NCBI GenBank assembly: GCA_964603785.1
Contig: CAZRWD010000012.1
Coordinates: 1 to 64,000 of the forward strand
Direction: 5' to 3'
Source: CAZRWD01 sp964603785
Lineage (GTDB): Bacteria > Fermentibacterota > Fermentibacteria > Fermentibacterales > Fermentibacteraceae
DNA length: 64,000 nt
The translations under genes were made by a program, and so were the position numbers. The notes beneath the pieces were generated by a model. The model saw only the letters and a program-made list of their open reading frames with translations. It searched no databases and was not told the origin of the DNA. Below, in pieces: positions 17,904 through 25,761 of the stretch (positions are counted from its first letter, which is position 1; each line of letters opens with the position of its first letter).

Positions 17904-19351
17904 GCCTCCACGACTCGTTCCTCTACAGGGCTGTGTACGGGAGGCTGCCCGTCTGGGCCCAGAACGCGGTCGTCTCCGCGGCGGGCACCCCCAGATGGCT
18001 CGCCGAGAGCTCCCCGCGGTTCCGGAGGATGGTCTCGGACCTCCTGGAGGCGGAGAGGCTGCCCGCCGGGCGCATCGCCCCGCTGCGGAGGGCCGGGCTC
18101 GTCGAGGTTCTCCTGGCCGCGAGGACCACGCGCCACTACCGCGATCTCCTCCCCGCGGAGCGGCTGATCGAGTCAGATCCGGAGGGTGTGCTCGCCTCCG
18201 TGCCCCCGCTGTCCAAGGACGAGGTCAGGGCCGATCCCTGCGCCTTCGTGTCCGCCGTGCCCCGCGGACGGACCACCTGGCACGGGACCAGCGGGACCAC
18301 CGGGACCCCGCTGAGAGTCCTCTGGGACCGGCCGTCGGCCGAGATGGAGAGGGCGCTGATCCGCAGGCACAGGATCCGGGCCGGCTGCGAGATGGGGAGG
18401 ACCTGGCGGGGGATGCTCGGAGGCCATCCGATCGTGCCTCTGGAGGTCTCGTCGCCTCCCTACTGGCGTATCAACCTGCCCGCGAGGCAGGCCTACCTGT
18501 CGACCTACCACCTGAGCCCGGCGAACGCGGACGCTTATGCGGACTTCATCGAACGCAGGGGCATCACGCACCTCGAGGGATACCCGTCGGTCCTCTACTC
18601 CCTGGCCCGGGCCCTCGGATCGGCGGGGAGGAGGCTGGGCCTGGAGGGCTGCTTCTTCGGGGCGGAGCCCATGCTCGACTTCCGGGAGGAGGAGATCTCG
18701 AGGGTGTTCGGCTGCCCCGTCTGGGACTACTACGGGCTCACCGAGCGCGTCGTCTCGGCGAGCCAGTTCGAATGCAGGAACGGCCTGCACGTCAACTGGG
18801 AGAACTGCTTTGCCGAGATCCTGCGCCGGGACGGCACCCCGGCCGGCCGCGGCGAATTCGGCGAGCTCGCGGGAACGTCCCTGTCCAACCTCGCGTTCCC
18901 GCTGCTGCGGTACAGGACGGGGGACATGACCCGGATGATGGAGGATCCCTGCCCGTGCGGCAGGGAGTCTCCCAGGATCGAGAGGATAGACACGAAGAGG
19001 GAGGACCTCCTGGTCATGCCGGACGGCTCCCTGCTGTCGGCATCGAACCTCACCTACCCGTTCAAGGGGGTGGGGAACATCGAGGCCTCGCAGATCCGCC
19101 AGACATCCTCCGGCCTTCTGGTGGTACTGGTTGTCCCGGGAGAGGGATTCACCGAAGGCGATGCCGGGAAGCTCCTGGAGGGCATCAGGAAGCTGCTCCC
19201 CCCAGGCGTCTCCGTGGAGCTCAGAACGGTTCCCGGGATACCCCCCGGTCCCTCCGGGAAGTTCGCCTTCTGCGTCTCCGAGGTCGGGCGGGGATCGGTC
19301 TCAGGCTCCCCCGGCGACCCGTCCTCCCCGTCCGGTGGTGACGCGGTTTAG
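17900..19351 (+). CDS. PaaK/CapK-like adenylate-forming ligase (second copy)
   Basis: About 483 residues of the PaaK/CapK type. The P-loop-like motif HGTSGTTGTPLRV lies near 128-140, WDYYGLTERV near 275, LLRYRTGDMTRM near 335, and CPCGRESPRI right after it. Members activate a carboxylate with ATP and often transfer it to a thiol or amine. ATG 17900 makes an ATGA overlap with the CapA-like gene. The 3' end overlaps the convergent GT39-like gene by 51 bases, and its last 25 residues are Ser/Pro/Gly-rich. It is last in the six-gene operon and is clearly only distantly related to the copy at 3895, so the two probably use different substrates. Confidence 0.8.
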   Translation: MSLHDSFLYRAVYGRLPVWAQNAVVSAAGTPRWLAESSPRFRRMVSDLLEAERLPAGRIAPLRRAGLVEVLLAARTTRHYRDLLPAERLIESDPEGVLASVPPLSKDEVRADPCAFVSAVPRGRTTWHGTSGTTGTPLRVLWDRPSAEMERALIRRHRIRAGCEMGRTWRGMLGGHPIVPLEVSSPPYWRINLPARQAYLSTYHLSPANADAYADFIERRGITHLEGYPSVLYSLARALGSAGRRLGLEGCFFGAEPMLDFREEEISRVFGCPVWDYYGLTERVVSASQFECRNGLHVNWENCFAEILRRDGTPAGRGEFGELAGTSLSNLAFPLLRYRTGDMTRMMEDPCPCGRESPRIERIDTKREDLLVMPDGSLLSASNLTYPFKGVGNIEASQIRQTSSGLLVVLVVPGEGFTEGDAGKLLEGIRKLLPPGVSVELRTVPGIPPGPSGKFAFCVSEVGRGSVSGSPGDPSSPSGGDAV

Positions 19352-20599
19352 AAGCCGCCCGGCCCCGGCGACGGAGAACGGGATCATCAGGTAGTAGCCT
19401 GGCGCTGTGTACCTCCCCAGGGCTCCGAGCGGGATGAAGACGATCAGGTAGAGGGCCGCGCCCCCCCAGAAGGGAAGGGTTCTCGACAGGATGCCCCTCG
19501 AGGTCGGGAATCCCGCGACCGCGGTGCCGAACACCACGAGCGCGAGGAGCAGGCCGGCCGCCCGGTCCGCGAGCCCCGCAAGCCCCTGTCCCGTCAGGCC
19601 TCCATGCAGGATCATCGAGTAGGCCGACGGGGTGGTCGTGATGAAGAGGCGATGCCCGAACCACGAATAGGGGGTGTTCCTCGCCAGGATGCCTAGATAC
19701 CCGAGCGGATCCTCCCCGATGTAGCCCAGCACCGTCTCCAGCCTCTCCCGGTCCCTTCCGTAGGGATCCGGCCAGTAGACGTCCGTGTAACCCCTGCCTT
19801 CGGCGGCCAGCACGTCGCTCTCGCTGAAGCCCAGTCCCCTCTCCGGGTCCGGATCGTATCTGGCGATGGTCTGGAGCAGTATCAGCCCCGTGCCCGGGGC
19901 CGTAGGCGACGGGACACCGAATACGAGCAGGTTCCGGACGGTCCAGGGGGTGAGGACGAGGAGGGAGGCCAGGAGCGGGGCCGTGATGCTGCGCCACGAC
20001 CCCGATCTGATGACGCAGGCGAGAGACATGACGGGGATCATCAGCAGGGCCTCGGATCTGAAGAGGCCCGCGGCGGCCGCGAGCGCCCCGCAGAGGAGGC
20101 AGTCCCCGGTGCGGGGCCGGGCGCGCCTGTAGAGGACCCAGATCGAGACGGCCAGCAGCGACATCGTCATGGAGGTGTTCGTGCTCAGGTTCACGTCGTG
20201 AACGGCCGTCACCGGCAGCACGGCGGCCGCGAGAGCCGACATCCCGCCCAGGTGCTCGTCGCCGAACGCCCTGCCGGCGGCCCTCCCGAACAGGAGCGCG
20301 GCGATTGATCCGGCCGCGATCTGCAGGAGCCTGACACCCCAGGGAGATCTTCCCGCCACGGAGTAGACCAGCGCTATGAGCATCGAGAAGCCTGGCGGGT
20401 ACCAGGCGAACGGGACCTGCTCGCCGGGCACCCCGTAGTGCGGAGCCAGGAAGCCCCTGCCCTCCAGCAGGTTGATGGCCACCGCCTCGTGCAGCCTGTA
20501 GAGCGCGCCGGGCTCCCGCGGCGAGACGGCCGCGAAAGCCAGCCTGACGACCAGCCCGGCCGTGACGACCAGGAGGGCCCATCCGGCGGGGGTTCTCAC
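19301..20599 (-). CDS. GT39/PMT-like integral membrane glycosyltransferase
   Basis: A 432-residue polytopic protein with about 11 hydrophobic segments. After a first transmembrane helix comes the periplasmic loop RLHEAVAINLLEGRGF and PFAWYPPGFSML, typical of GT-C enzymes of the ArnT/PMT family, which use polyprenyl-phosphate sugars outside the membrane. An acidic catalytic residue in the first loop is expected; a candidate is the Glu in HEAV. GTG 20599 is preceded by GGAG. It is last in a leftward operon, with 16 bases between the DUF354 gene's stop and this start, and converges with the PaaK-like gene. It probably transfers a sugar to the exported glycan or to a protein. Confidence 0.75.
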   Translation of the reverse strand: MRTPAGWALLVVTAGLVVRLAFAAVSPREPGALYRLHEAVAINLLEGRGFLAPHYGVPGEQVPFAWYPPGFSMLIALVYSVAGRSPWGVRLLQIAAGSIAALLFGRAAGRAFGDEHLGGMSALAAAVLPVTAVHDVNLSTNTSMTMSLLAVSIWVLYRRARPRTGDCLLCGALAAAAGLFRSEALLMIPVMSLACVIRSGSWRSITAPLLASLLVLTPWTVRNLLVFGVPSPTAPGTGLILLQTIARYDPDPERGLGFSESDVLAAEGRGYTDVYWPDPYGRDRERLETVLGYIGEDPLGYLGILARNTPYSWFGHRLFITTTPSAYSMILHGGLTGQGLAGLADRAAGLLLALVVFGTAVAGFPTSRGILSRTLPFWGGAALYLIVFIPLGALGRYTAPGYYLMIPFSVAGAGRLLNRVTTGRGGRVAGGA

Positions 20600-20615
20600 G
20601 GGGATCTCCGATCGG

Positions 20616-21629
20616 TCATCCGTCTGCGGCCCCCGTTATCATCCCGGCCAGGAGGGAGCGGAGGCCGACGGACCCCGGGAGGGGATCGAGCCCCCCTCGA
20701 GACCATCCGAGAGCCTCGAGGGCTGATGCGGCGTCGGACGGCATCCTGAGCCTGCCGAGTTCGACGAGCTTCTCGTCCACGCGCCCCAGGCGCCCTCTGA
20801 AGAAGCTGACCGAGGGAACGCCGAGAATCGCGGCCTCCCTCGTCATGGTGCCCCCCCCGCCCACCACGAGGTCCATCGAGCGGACGAGCGAGGGGCCGTC
20901 CACCGGCTCCAACGGGACTATCATCCGCTCCGGCGGGTTCGCCGGGACATCCCTTCCGCTCCTGGGGATCAGCACGACCTGGACCCCTTCCATGGCTCCG
21001 AGGGCCTCCAGGAGGGCGCGGTAGATCTCCTCCGCCTCGGGCCTGTGGTAGTGCGCTCCGGAGGCGGGGGGCCTGAGAAGGATGCGTCGCATCCCGGGCT
21101 CCAGCCCGAGCCGCCCGGCGAGGGTGTCGTCCGGTTCCGCATCCCGCAGGTAGAGCTGCTCCTTGAACCCGGGGAAGCGTCTGACGAGGTCGGTCCTGAT
21201 GCCGGCCTCGCGGCACCTCTGGCCGTCTATCACCTCGGGAAGGATGATGTTGCGGCAGAACCTGTTGAAGATCGAGGGGTCGACCCACTCGTAGTCGTAC
21301 ATAGTCACGGAGGGGATGCCGGCGAGCCTCGAGGCCAGCGGCAGGGCCCTGGAGCCGTGCCCGAACGACACGTCGGCACGGAACCGTGCTCCGGCCCGTG
21401 CGAGCGCCAGGCTTCTCGCCAGGGTGCCGATCACCTTTCCGGCCATGCCCGCCGGGTAGGCCCCGCCGGCCACCGTGCAGGGGATCCCCTTCATCCGGAG
21501 GAGGTCCACGGTCCCGGCCCTGCGCCTCGCGGTCACGACCACCTCGTGGCCGGCCAGGCGGAGCTCGTCGATCAGCGGCTTCATGACGAGCACGTGGGGA
21601 GCGTTGTCGGCGTCGAGCCAGATCCTCAA
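20616..21629 (-). CDS. DUF354 family protein (GT-B-like)
   Basis: About 337 residues, the usual DUF354 length. The N-terminus RIWLDADNAPHVLVMKPLIDEL is the family signature (D-x-x-N/P-H), followed by GHEVVVTAR. GHGSRALPLASRLAGIPSVT sits at about 90-110 and VVGGGGTMTREAAILGVPSVSFF near 265-285, similar to the donor region of UDP-GlcNAc 2-epimerase and MurG-like enzymes. DUF354 proteins occur in archaeal and bacterial surface glycan loci and are thought to act on nucleotide sugars or transfer them; this is not proven. The TTG at 21629 overlaps the VpsJ-like gene's stop (TTGA). Cytoplasmic, with no membrane segments. Confidence 0.8.
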   Translation of the reverse strand: MRIWLDADNAPHVLVMKPLIDELRLAGHEVVVTARRRAGTVDLLRMKGIPCTVAGGAYPAGMAGKVIGTLARSLALARAGARFRADVSFGHGSRALPLASRLAGIPSVTMYDYEWVDPSIFNRFCRNIILPEVIDGQRCREAGIRTDLVRRFPGFKEQLYLRDAEPDDTLAGRLGLEPGMRRILLRPPASGAHYHRPEAEEIYRALLEALGAMEGVQVVLIPRSGRDVPANPPERMIVPLEPVDGPSLVRSMDLVVGGGGTMTREAAILGVPSVSFFRGRLGRVDEKLVELGRLRMPSDAASALEALGWSRGGLDPLPGSVGLRSLLAGMITGAADG

Positions 21630-22867
21630 TCCGGCTGCCCCGTGCGGCGCATCAGCGCGCAGATCGCCCTGAACATCCAGGCCTGGGACCAGCGGACATG
21701 GATGGTCCGCTTGCTGTGGAACCGGTGCCTCCTGTGCACGAAGCCGCCCCTGCGGGCGTCCCACAGCCTGTCGACGGCCCGGAGGAGAACCCTGGAGGCC
21801 GTGCCGGCGGCGGCGGGGTCATGTCTCTCCAGCGCCAGGAGCGTGAGCGCTCCCTGCGCGAAGGCATGGGGGTCGAGGGGAAGGGTCGAGTCGGAATAGT
21901 ACCTCGCGGTGCCGTCGTGCAGGAAGAGGCGGTTCTCGTAGTACTCCAGGCCCCTGGCTATCGCCCGGTCCCATTCGTCGACGCCCAGCAGCATGGAGAT
22001 GCCCTCCAGGCACTCCAGCACGTAGCCGGTGTGGAAGTTGTCTATCCAGTTCCAGTATGGAGCCTCTCCGTAGACCCATGAGCCGTCATCGGCCTGCTTC
22101 GAGACCACGAAGCCGCATGCCGAGAGGGCCAGATCGCGCAGCGCGGGGTCACCCCCGTCGACCCAGGCCTGCGCCAGTATCCGGGCTGCGAGCAGGGACG
22201 AGTTGTAGACCCTGGTCGCGTCGCCCGCGGAGTAGCTGAAGCATATCCCGTCCTCGCTCCCGGACCTCTCCAGCGAACCCGTGACGAACGATGCGGCAGC
22301 CGCGGTGACCGCGGCGGACGACGGGCTCCCGGCCCTGCGGAGGGCGTCGACGACGAAGCTCGTCGTGACCGAGGTCGGGAAGTAGGGGGGCAGGAGGAAG
22401 GCCATGCCCTGCCATGGGAAGTCGTATCCCCAGCCCATGGGCAGGCCGGTCCGCTCGCCCGACAGGGCCGTGGCGGCGCCCAGCCCCTCGCGGTGGAGCC
22501 TGCCGCTGCTGAGGGCCGGTGTGCCGTCCGGAGCCGACGAGAGACTCAGGAGGGCGTCCTCGATCCACTCCGAGGCCCTTCCTGCCCCGGGCAGCGAGGG
22601 CATGTCCGCGATGCCGGAGAGGAACAGCGCCAGGGCCTTGGGATTGAGCCCCGGGGCGATCAGCAGGATCCGACGCGGATCGAAGGGGCATCTCATGACC
22701 GACTGGATGAGAGCCAGCCGCAGGGGGCGGGACCGCCTGACGAGGGGGAACAGGAGCCTGCTGCGGAGCCCGTCGTAGGGGTCCGGACCCCGGAAGTCGT
22801 CGGCCAGGGCCCTGTTCCAGATCCTCGCGGCGATCCCGGAGAGGAGCCCGGCCTCTTCGGGTGTCAT
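21626..22867 (-). CDS. VpsJ-like alpha/alpha-toroid polysaccharide biosynthesis protein
   Basis: About 413 residues, largely helical, with repeats such as QADDGSWVYGEAPYWNWIDN and FHTGYVLECLEGISMLLGVDEW near 245-285. These QxDGSW-like repeats and the NFHTG motif resemble the terpenoid-cyclase/glycosidase toroid fold and the proteins named VpsJ in exopolysaccharide loci. Catalysis is unknown. Enzymes with similar toroids process uronic-acid polymers, so an epimerase, lyase or glycosidase role is possible. ATG 22867 makes an ATGA overlap with the bi-domain dehydrogenase gene upstream. No signal peptide is seen, so a cytoplasmic role on lipid-linked or nucleotide-linked sugars is inferred. Confidence 0.65.
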   Translation of the reverse strand: MTPEEAGLLSGIAARIWNRALADDFRGPDPYDGLRSRLLFPLVRRSRPLRLALIQSVMRCPFDPRRILLIAPGLNPKALALFLSGIADMPSLPGAGRASEWIEDALLSLSSAPDGTPALSSGRLHREGLGAATALSGERTGLPMGWGYDFPWQGMAFLLPPYFPTSVTTSFVVDALRRAGSPSSAAVTAAAASFVTGSLERSGSEDGICFSYSAGDATRVYNSSLLAARILAQAWVDGGDPALRDLALSACGFVVSKQADDGSWVYGEAPYWNWIDNFHTGYVLECLEGISMLLGVDEWDRAIARGLEYYENRLFLHDGTARYYSDSTLPLDPHAFAQGALTLLALERHDPAAAGTASRVLLRAVDRLWDARRGGFVHRRHRFHSKRTIHVRWSQAWMFRAICALMRRTGQPD

Positions 22868-25035
22868 TCGGTCCCGCCGGGGCCGGCGGGCTCCCGGGCC
22901 CCCCGGACGGCATCGACGATGTCGAAGGTGGCCAGGCTGGTCGCCAGGAGGGAATCCGCGGGGATCGCGGGCACCCTGGTGTCGAGCGAGTCGAGGAAGG
23001 CTCCGATCTCCTCCCTGTAGCCCTTTCCCGGGATCCGCATCCTCCGGGTGCCCGACCTCCCGTGGAGCTCGACCGACGTGTAGTTGTCGATCACCGCGGA
23101 CAGACCGTCGCCGTGTATCTCCACCCGCTCCTTCGGCATCCTCGGCGAGCCCTCGGACAGATAGGCCAGCAGCCCCGCGGACCCGTCGTCGAACCTCATG
23201 AGAACCGACGTGTTGTCCTCGAGCGGCACACCCCCGTCGGCAAGGCGGACCGACCCGGCCCGGACGGCCACGGGGATGGAGCCCGACAGGAACTGCATCG
23301 TGTCTATGAAGTGGCAGGCCTCTCCGATGATCCTGCCCCCCCCCTGCGAGGGGTCCTGGATCCAGTGGTCGCGGGGGATCCTCCCCGCGCATACCCTGTA
23401 GATGATGGTCAGGGGGCCGTGCCCCGGTCCGAGGTGGTCGCGAACCGCGGCCGCGGCCCTCGAGAAGCGCCTGTTGTAGCCCACCTGGAGGATTGGACCG
23501 CCCTCCCCTGCGGCGGCCAGGATGCCCCCGATCTCGCCGAGTTCCCCTCGGGTCAGGCAGAGGGGCTTCTCCACGAACACGTCCCGCCCCGCCCTCAGGC
23601 AGGCGATCACCGCAGGTCCGTGGAGATCGTGCCTGGAGGCTATCACGACCGCGCCCGACCCCGGATCCGAGAGGATGTCGTCGAGGCCGGAGACGGCCGC
23701 GCGGAAGCCGTGGCGGGCTCCCAGGTCCGCGGCCGTGAGCCCGGACCTCGTGCAGATCAGGGCGAGGTCGGCCGTCGGTTCCGACTCGAGCGCGGGCAGC
23801 AGGAACGCCTGCGCGAAGGAGCCGCCTCCGAGGAGGCTCACGCTGTGCCGCCCGCCCCTCCTGCCGCGCCCTTTCCGCGGGATCGCCACCCGCCGGACCG
23901 GGGCGGGTGAGGTGTCGGGGTATTCCAGCAGCATTCCGCAGAAATGGGCCGAGCCCGAGGCGATAAGATCGTAGGCCGAGGGCGACTGCTCGAAGGGGAT
24001 CCTCTGCGTCACGAGGGGCAGCGGATCCACCCTGCCGGCCGCCATAAGGTCCAGCACGGCCTCCAGGTTGCGCCCCTCAGTCCACCTCACGTACGGGAAG
24101 GGATAGTCGAGCCCCAGCTCCTCGTACGAGGGGTCGTACCTCCCGGGGCCGTAGGAGCAGCTCACGGAGAAGGAGAGCTCCTTGCGGTAGTAGTCCTCCC
24201 TCGGGAGGTCCATGCCGACCGCGCCGACGACCACGACCCGGCCCTTCCTCCTTGCCAGCCTCCCCGCCTCGCGCACCGTGGAGCTGTCCGCCGAGCCCGC
24301 ACAGATCAGGACGATGTCGGCTCCCCTGCCCCGGGTGAAGGCGGCCGCCCGAGCGTCCGCGCCGTCCCCGGGGACTGCGCCCCCGTCGGCCGCACCGCCC
24401 GCGAGGGCCGTCTGCAGGGCCCGGTCCGAGATGTCCATGCCGAAGACACGGCATCCCGCCCCCCTGAGGATCTGGCCTGCGAGACAGCCGATGATCCCCA
24501 TCCCTATGACGATCGCGCAGTCCCCCACCTCCGGGGCCGCGAGCCTCACGCCCTGCAGGGCGATCGCGCCGAGTGTCGCGAAGGCCGCCCTGTCCGGGGA
24601 GAGACCCTCCGGCACGCGGACGGCGAGGTTCGCCGGGACGGTCGCCTCGTCGGCATGGCTGGCCCAGCCCCCCCCGGCGCAGGCCACGACGTCACCCCTG
24701 GACAGGCCTCCGGCGTCCCCGCCGACCTCGATCACCCTTCCGCAGAGGCTGTATCCCAGGGGCTGCGCCCCCTCGAGCTTCGACCTGACCTTCTCGAAGG
24801 TGTCGCGAAGCCCCATCGTCCGGGCCATCCGAACGACCCGCCCGACCTCCTCCGGCCTGGCGCGTGCCTTCTCGAGGAGGTTCATCCTGCCGGCCGCGAT
24901 CTTGCCGCCCTCGGTCCCCGGGCTGATGGCCGAGAAGAGGGTCGAGACCCTGACCCAGCCTTCCGGCAGGGCGGGCGAGGGGGCCTCGAAGATGACGACC
25001 GATCCGTCGCTGAGGCGTTGTCCGAGTATCCTCAC
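22864..25035 (-). CDS. Bi-domain dehydrogenase (zinc ADH-like plus Gfo/Idh/MocA)
   Basis: A 723-residue fusion. Residues 1-370 are a medium-chain alcohol dehydrogenase-like domain with SAISPGTEGGK and GMGIIGCLAGQ (nucleotide-binding glycine loop near 175). From about 398 a Gfo/Idh/MocA domain begins at SVSLLGGGSFAQAFLLPAL, with VEKPLCLTRGELGEI near 488 carrying the E-K-P motif that binds NAD and the sugar. Proteins of this double architecture occur next to heparinase and glycan genes and are assumed to oxidise or epimerise sugar derivatives, though the substrate is unknown. ATG 25035 starts 4 bases after the zinc-ribbon gene and overlaps the VpsJ-like gene at its end. Confidence 0.85.
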   Translation of the reverse strand: MRILGQRLSDGSVVIFEAPSPALPEGWVRVSTLFSAISPGTEGGKIAAGRMNLLEKARARPEEVGRVVRMARTMGLRDTFEKVRSKLEGAQPLGYSLCGRVIEVGGDAGGLSRGDVVACAGGGWASHADEATVPANLAVRVPEGLSPDRAAFATLGAIALQGVRLAAPEVGDCAIVIGMGIIGCLAGQILRGAGCRVFGMDISDRALQTALAGGAADGGAVPGDGADARAAAFTRGRGADIVLICAGSADSSTVREAGRLARRKGRVVVVGAVGMDLPREDYYRKELSFSVSCSYGPGRYDPSYEELGLDYPFPYVRWTEGRNLEAVLDLMAAGRVDPLPLVTQRIPFEQSPSAYDLIASGSAHFCGMLLEYPDTSPAPVRRVAIPRKGRGRRGGRHSVSLLGGGSFAQAFLLPALESEPTADLALICTRSGLTAADLGARHGFRAAVSGLDDILSDPGSGAVVIASRHDLHGPAVIACLRAGRDVFVEKPLCLTRGELGEIGGILAAAGEGGPILQVGYNRRFSRAAAAVRDHLGPGHGPLTIIYRVCAGRIPRDHWIQDPSQGGGRIIGEACHFIDTMQFLSGSIPVAVRAGSVRLADGGVPLEDNTSVLMRFDDGSAGLLAYLSEGSPRMPKERVEIHGDGLSAVIDNYTSVELHGRSGTRRMRIPGKGYREEIGAFLDSLDTRVPAIPADSLLATSLATFDIVDAVRGAREPAGPGGTE

Positions 25036-25039
25036 TCAC

Positions 25040-25651
25040 TCACCCGGCCTTCCGGGTCCCGCGCCTGCGGGACACCTTCCTCCGGGAGCGGCCCCTGCGG
25101 AGGGCGAGGACGAGCCCCGCCAGCGCTCCCAGAATACCGAAGATCGTCGTCTTGAAGTGCATCAGGACCAGGTTCACAAGCCAGGAGGCGACCGCCGAGA
25201 CCGCTGTCCAGAGGGCGCGCAGGATCGTCCGGCCCGCCGTCAGGAAGGGCTCGATCCAGTACATCGGCTGGTTCCAGACGTACTGCGGGCCCCCCTCGCT
25301 GTCCGAGAGGGCCTTCAGTATCGAACCGCCGATGATCCCCGCCAGGAAGCCGCCGCCAATGTAGAGGATCATCCTGCGGTGGTCGTGGAGCCAGGCGGGC
25401 AGGTCCTCCTTCAGGAAGCGCCTCAGCTTCTTCCTGCCGCGCTTCGTCCGGATCCTCCGCGTGCCGCACGACGGGCAGCGCCCCAGGGCCTTGGGGAAGA
25501 CCTCGCCGCAGTGCCTGCAGGCTGTGTCCTGCTCGGCTCCGCAGGTTCCGCACCAGCCGGCTCCCTCCTCGATCCTGGACCCGCACCGGTAGCACGTCCG
25601 CGTCGTTCCCGCGGACTCCCTCGAGTCTCCGTCGGCCTGATTCGTCGTCAT
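25040..25651 (-). CDS. Double zinc-ribbon membrane protein, unknown function
   Basis: 203 residues. The N-terminal third has four CxxC knuckles (CYRCGS, CGTCGA, CRHCGE, CPSCGT) forming two zinc ribbons. Three hydrophobic segments follow (about 93-112, 145-165, 170-188), and the tail is very basic (RRGRSRRKVSRRRG). Such small cytosolic zinc ribbons on membrane anchors are common and poorly understood; RNA or nucleic-acid binding at the membrane is one idea. It heads the leftward glycan operon. The ATG at 25651 has no Shine-Dalgarno and lies only 8 bases from a perfect TATAAT, suggesting a leaderless transcript. The link to glycan synthesis is only by position. Confidence 0.7.
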   Translation of the reverse strand: MTTNQADGDSRESAGTTRTCYRCGSRIEEGAGWCGTCGAEQDTACRHCGEVFPKALGRCPSCGTRRIRTKRGRKKLRRFLKEDLPAWLHDHRRMILYIGGGFLAGIIGGSILKALSDSEGGPQYVWNQPMYWIEPFLTAGRTILRALWTAVSAVASWLVNLVLMHFKTTIFGILGALAGLVLALRRGRSRRKVSRRRGTRKAG

Positions 25652-25659
25652 GGCACCGG

Positions 25660-25665
25660 ATTATA
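25660..25665 (-). promoter_or_regulatory. Perfect -10 box next to the start codon (leaderless type)
   Basis: Reading leftward, TATAAT at 25665-25660 lies 8 bases before the ATG at 25651. Transcription from it would begin at or within a base or two of the A of ATG. No Shine-Dalgarno is present in between, and there is no clear -35. This would drive the zinc-ribbon/dehydrogenase/VpsJ/DUF354/GT39 operon. Confidence 0.5.
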
Positions 25666-25736
25666 CCCCCGTCCGGCATGCCGGGCACCTCCGGGGACGG
25701 GGGCGCGTCCACCTCCTCCCCGCCCCCCCGTATCCT

Positions 25737-25742
25737 TATAGT
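25737..25742 (+). promoter_or_regulatory. Candidate -10 of the SpoIIE-type phosphatase gene
   Basis: TATAGT lies 19 bases upstream of the ATG at 25762, with GGAGGG between them as ribosome binding site. No -35 box is recognisable at the usual spacing. It is divergent from the TATAAT at 25660-25665. Confidence 0.35.
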
Positions 25743-25761
25743 AGTCCGACGGGAGGGCACG

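Noticed and set aside
22864..25035. Bi-domain dehydrogenase as two genes with a missed stop
   Set aside because: This double architecture is known from other glycan loci, and the junction has normal coding composition.
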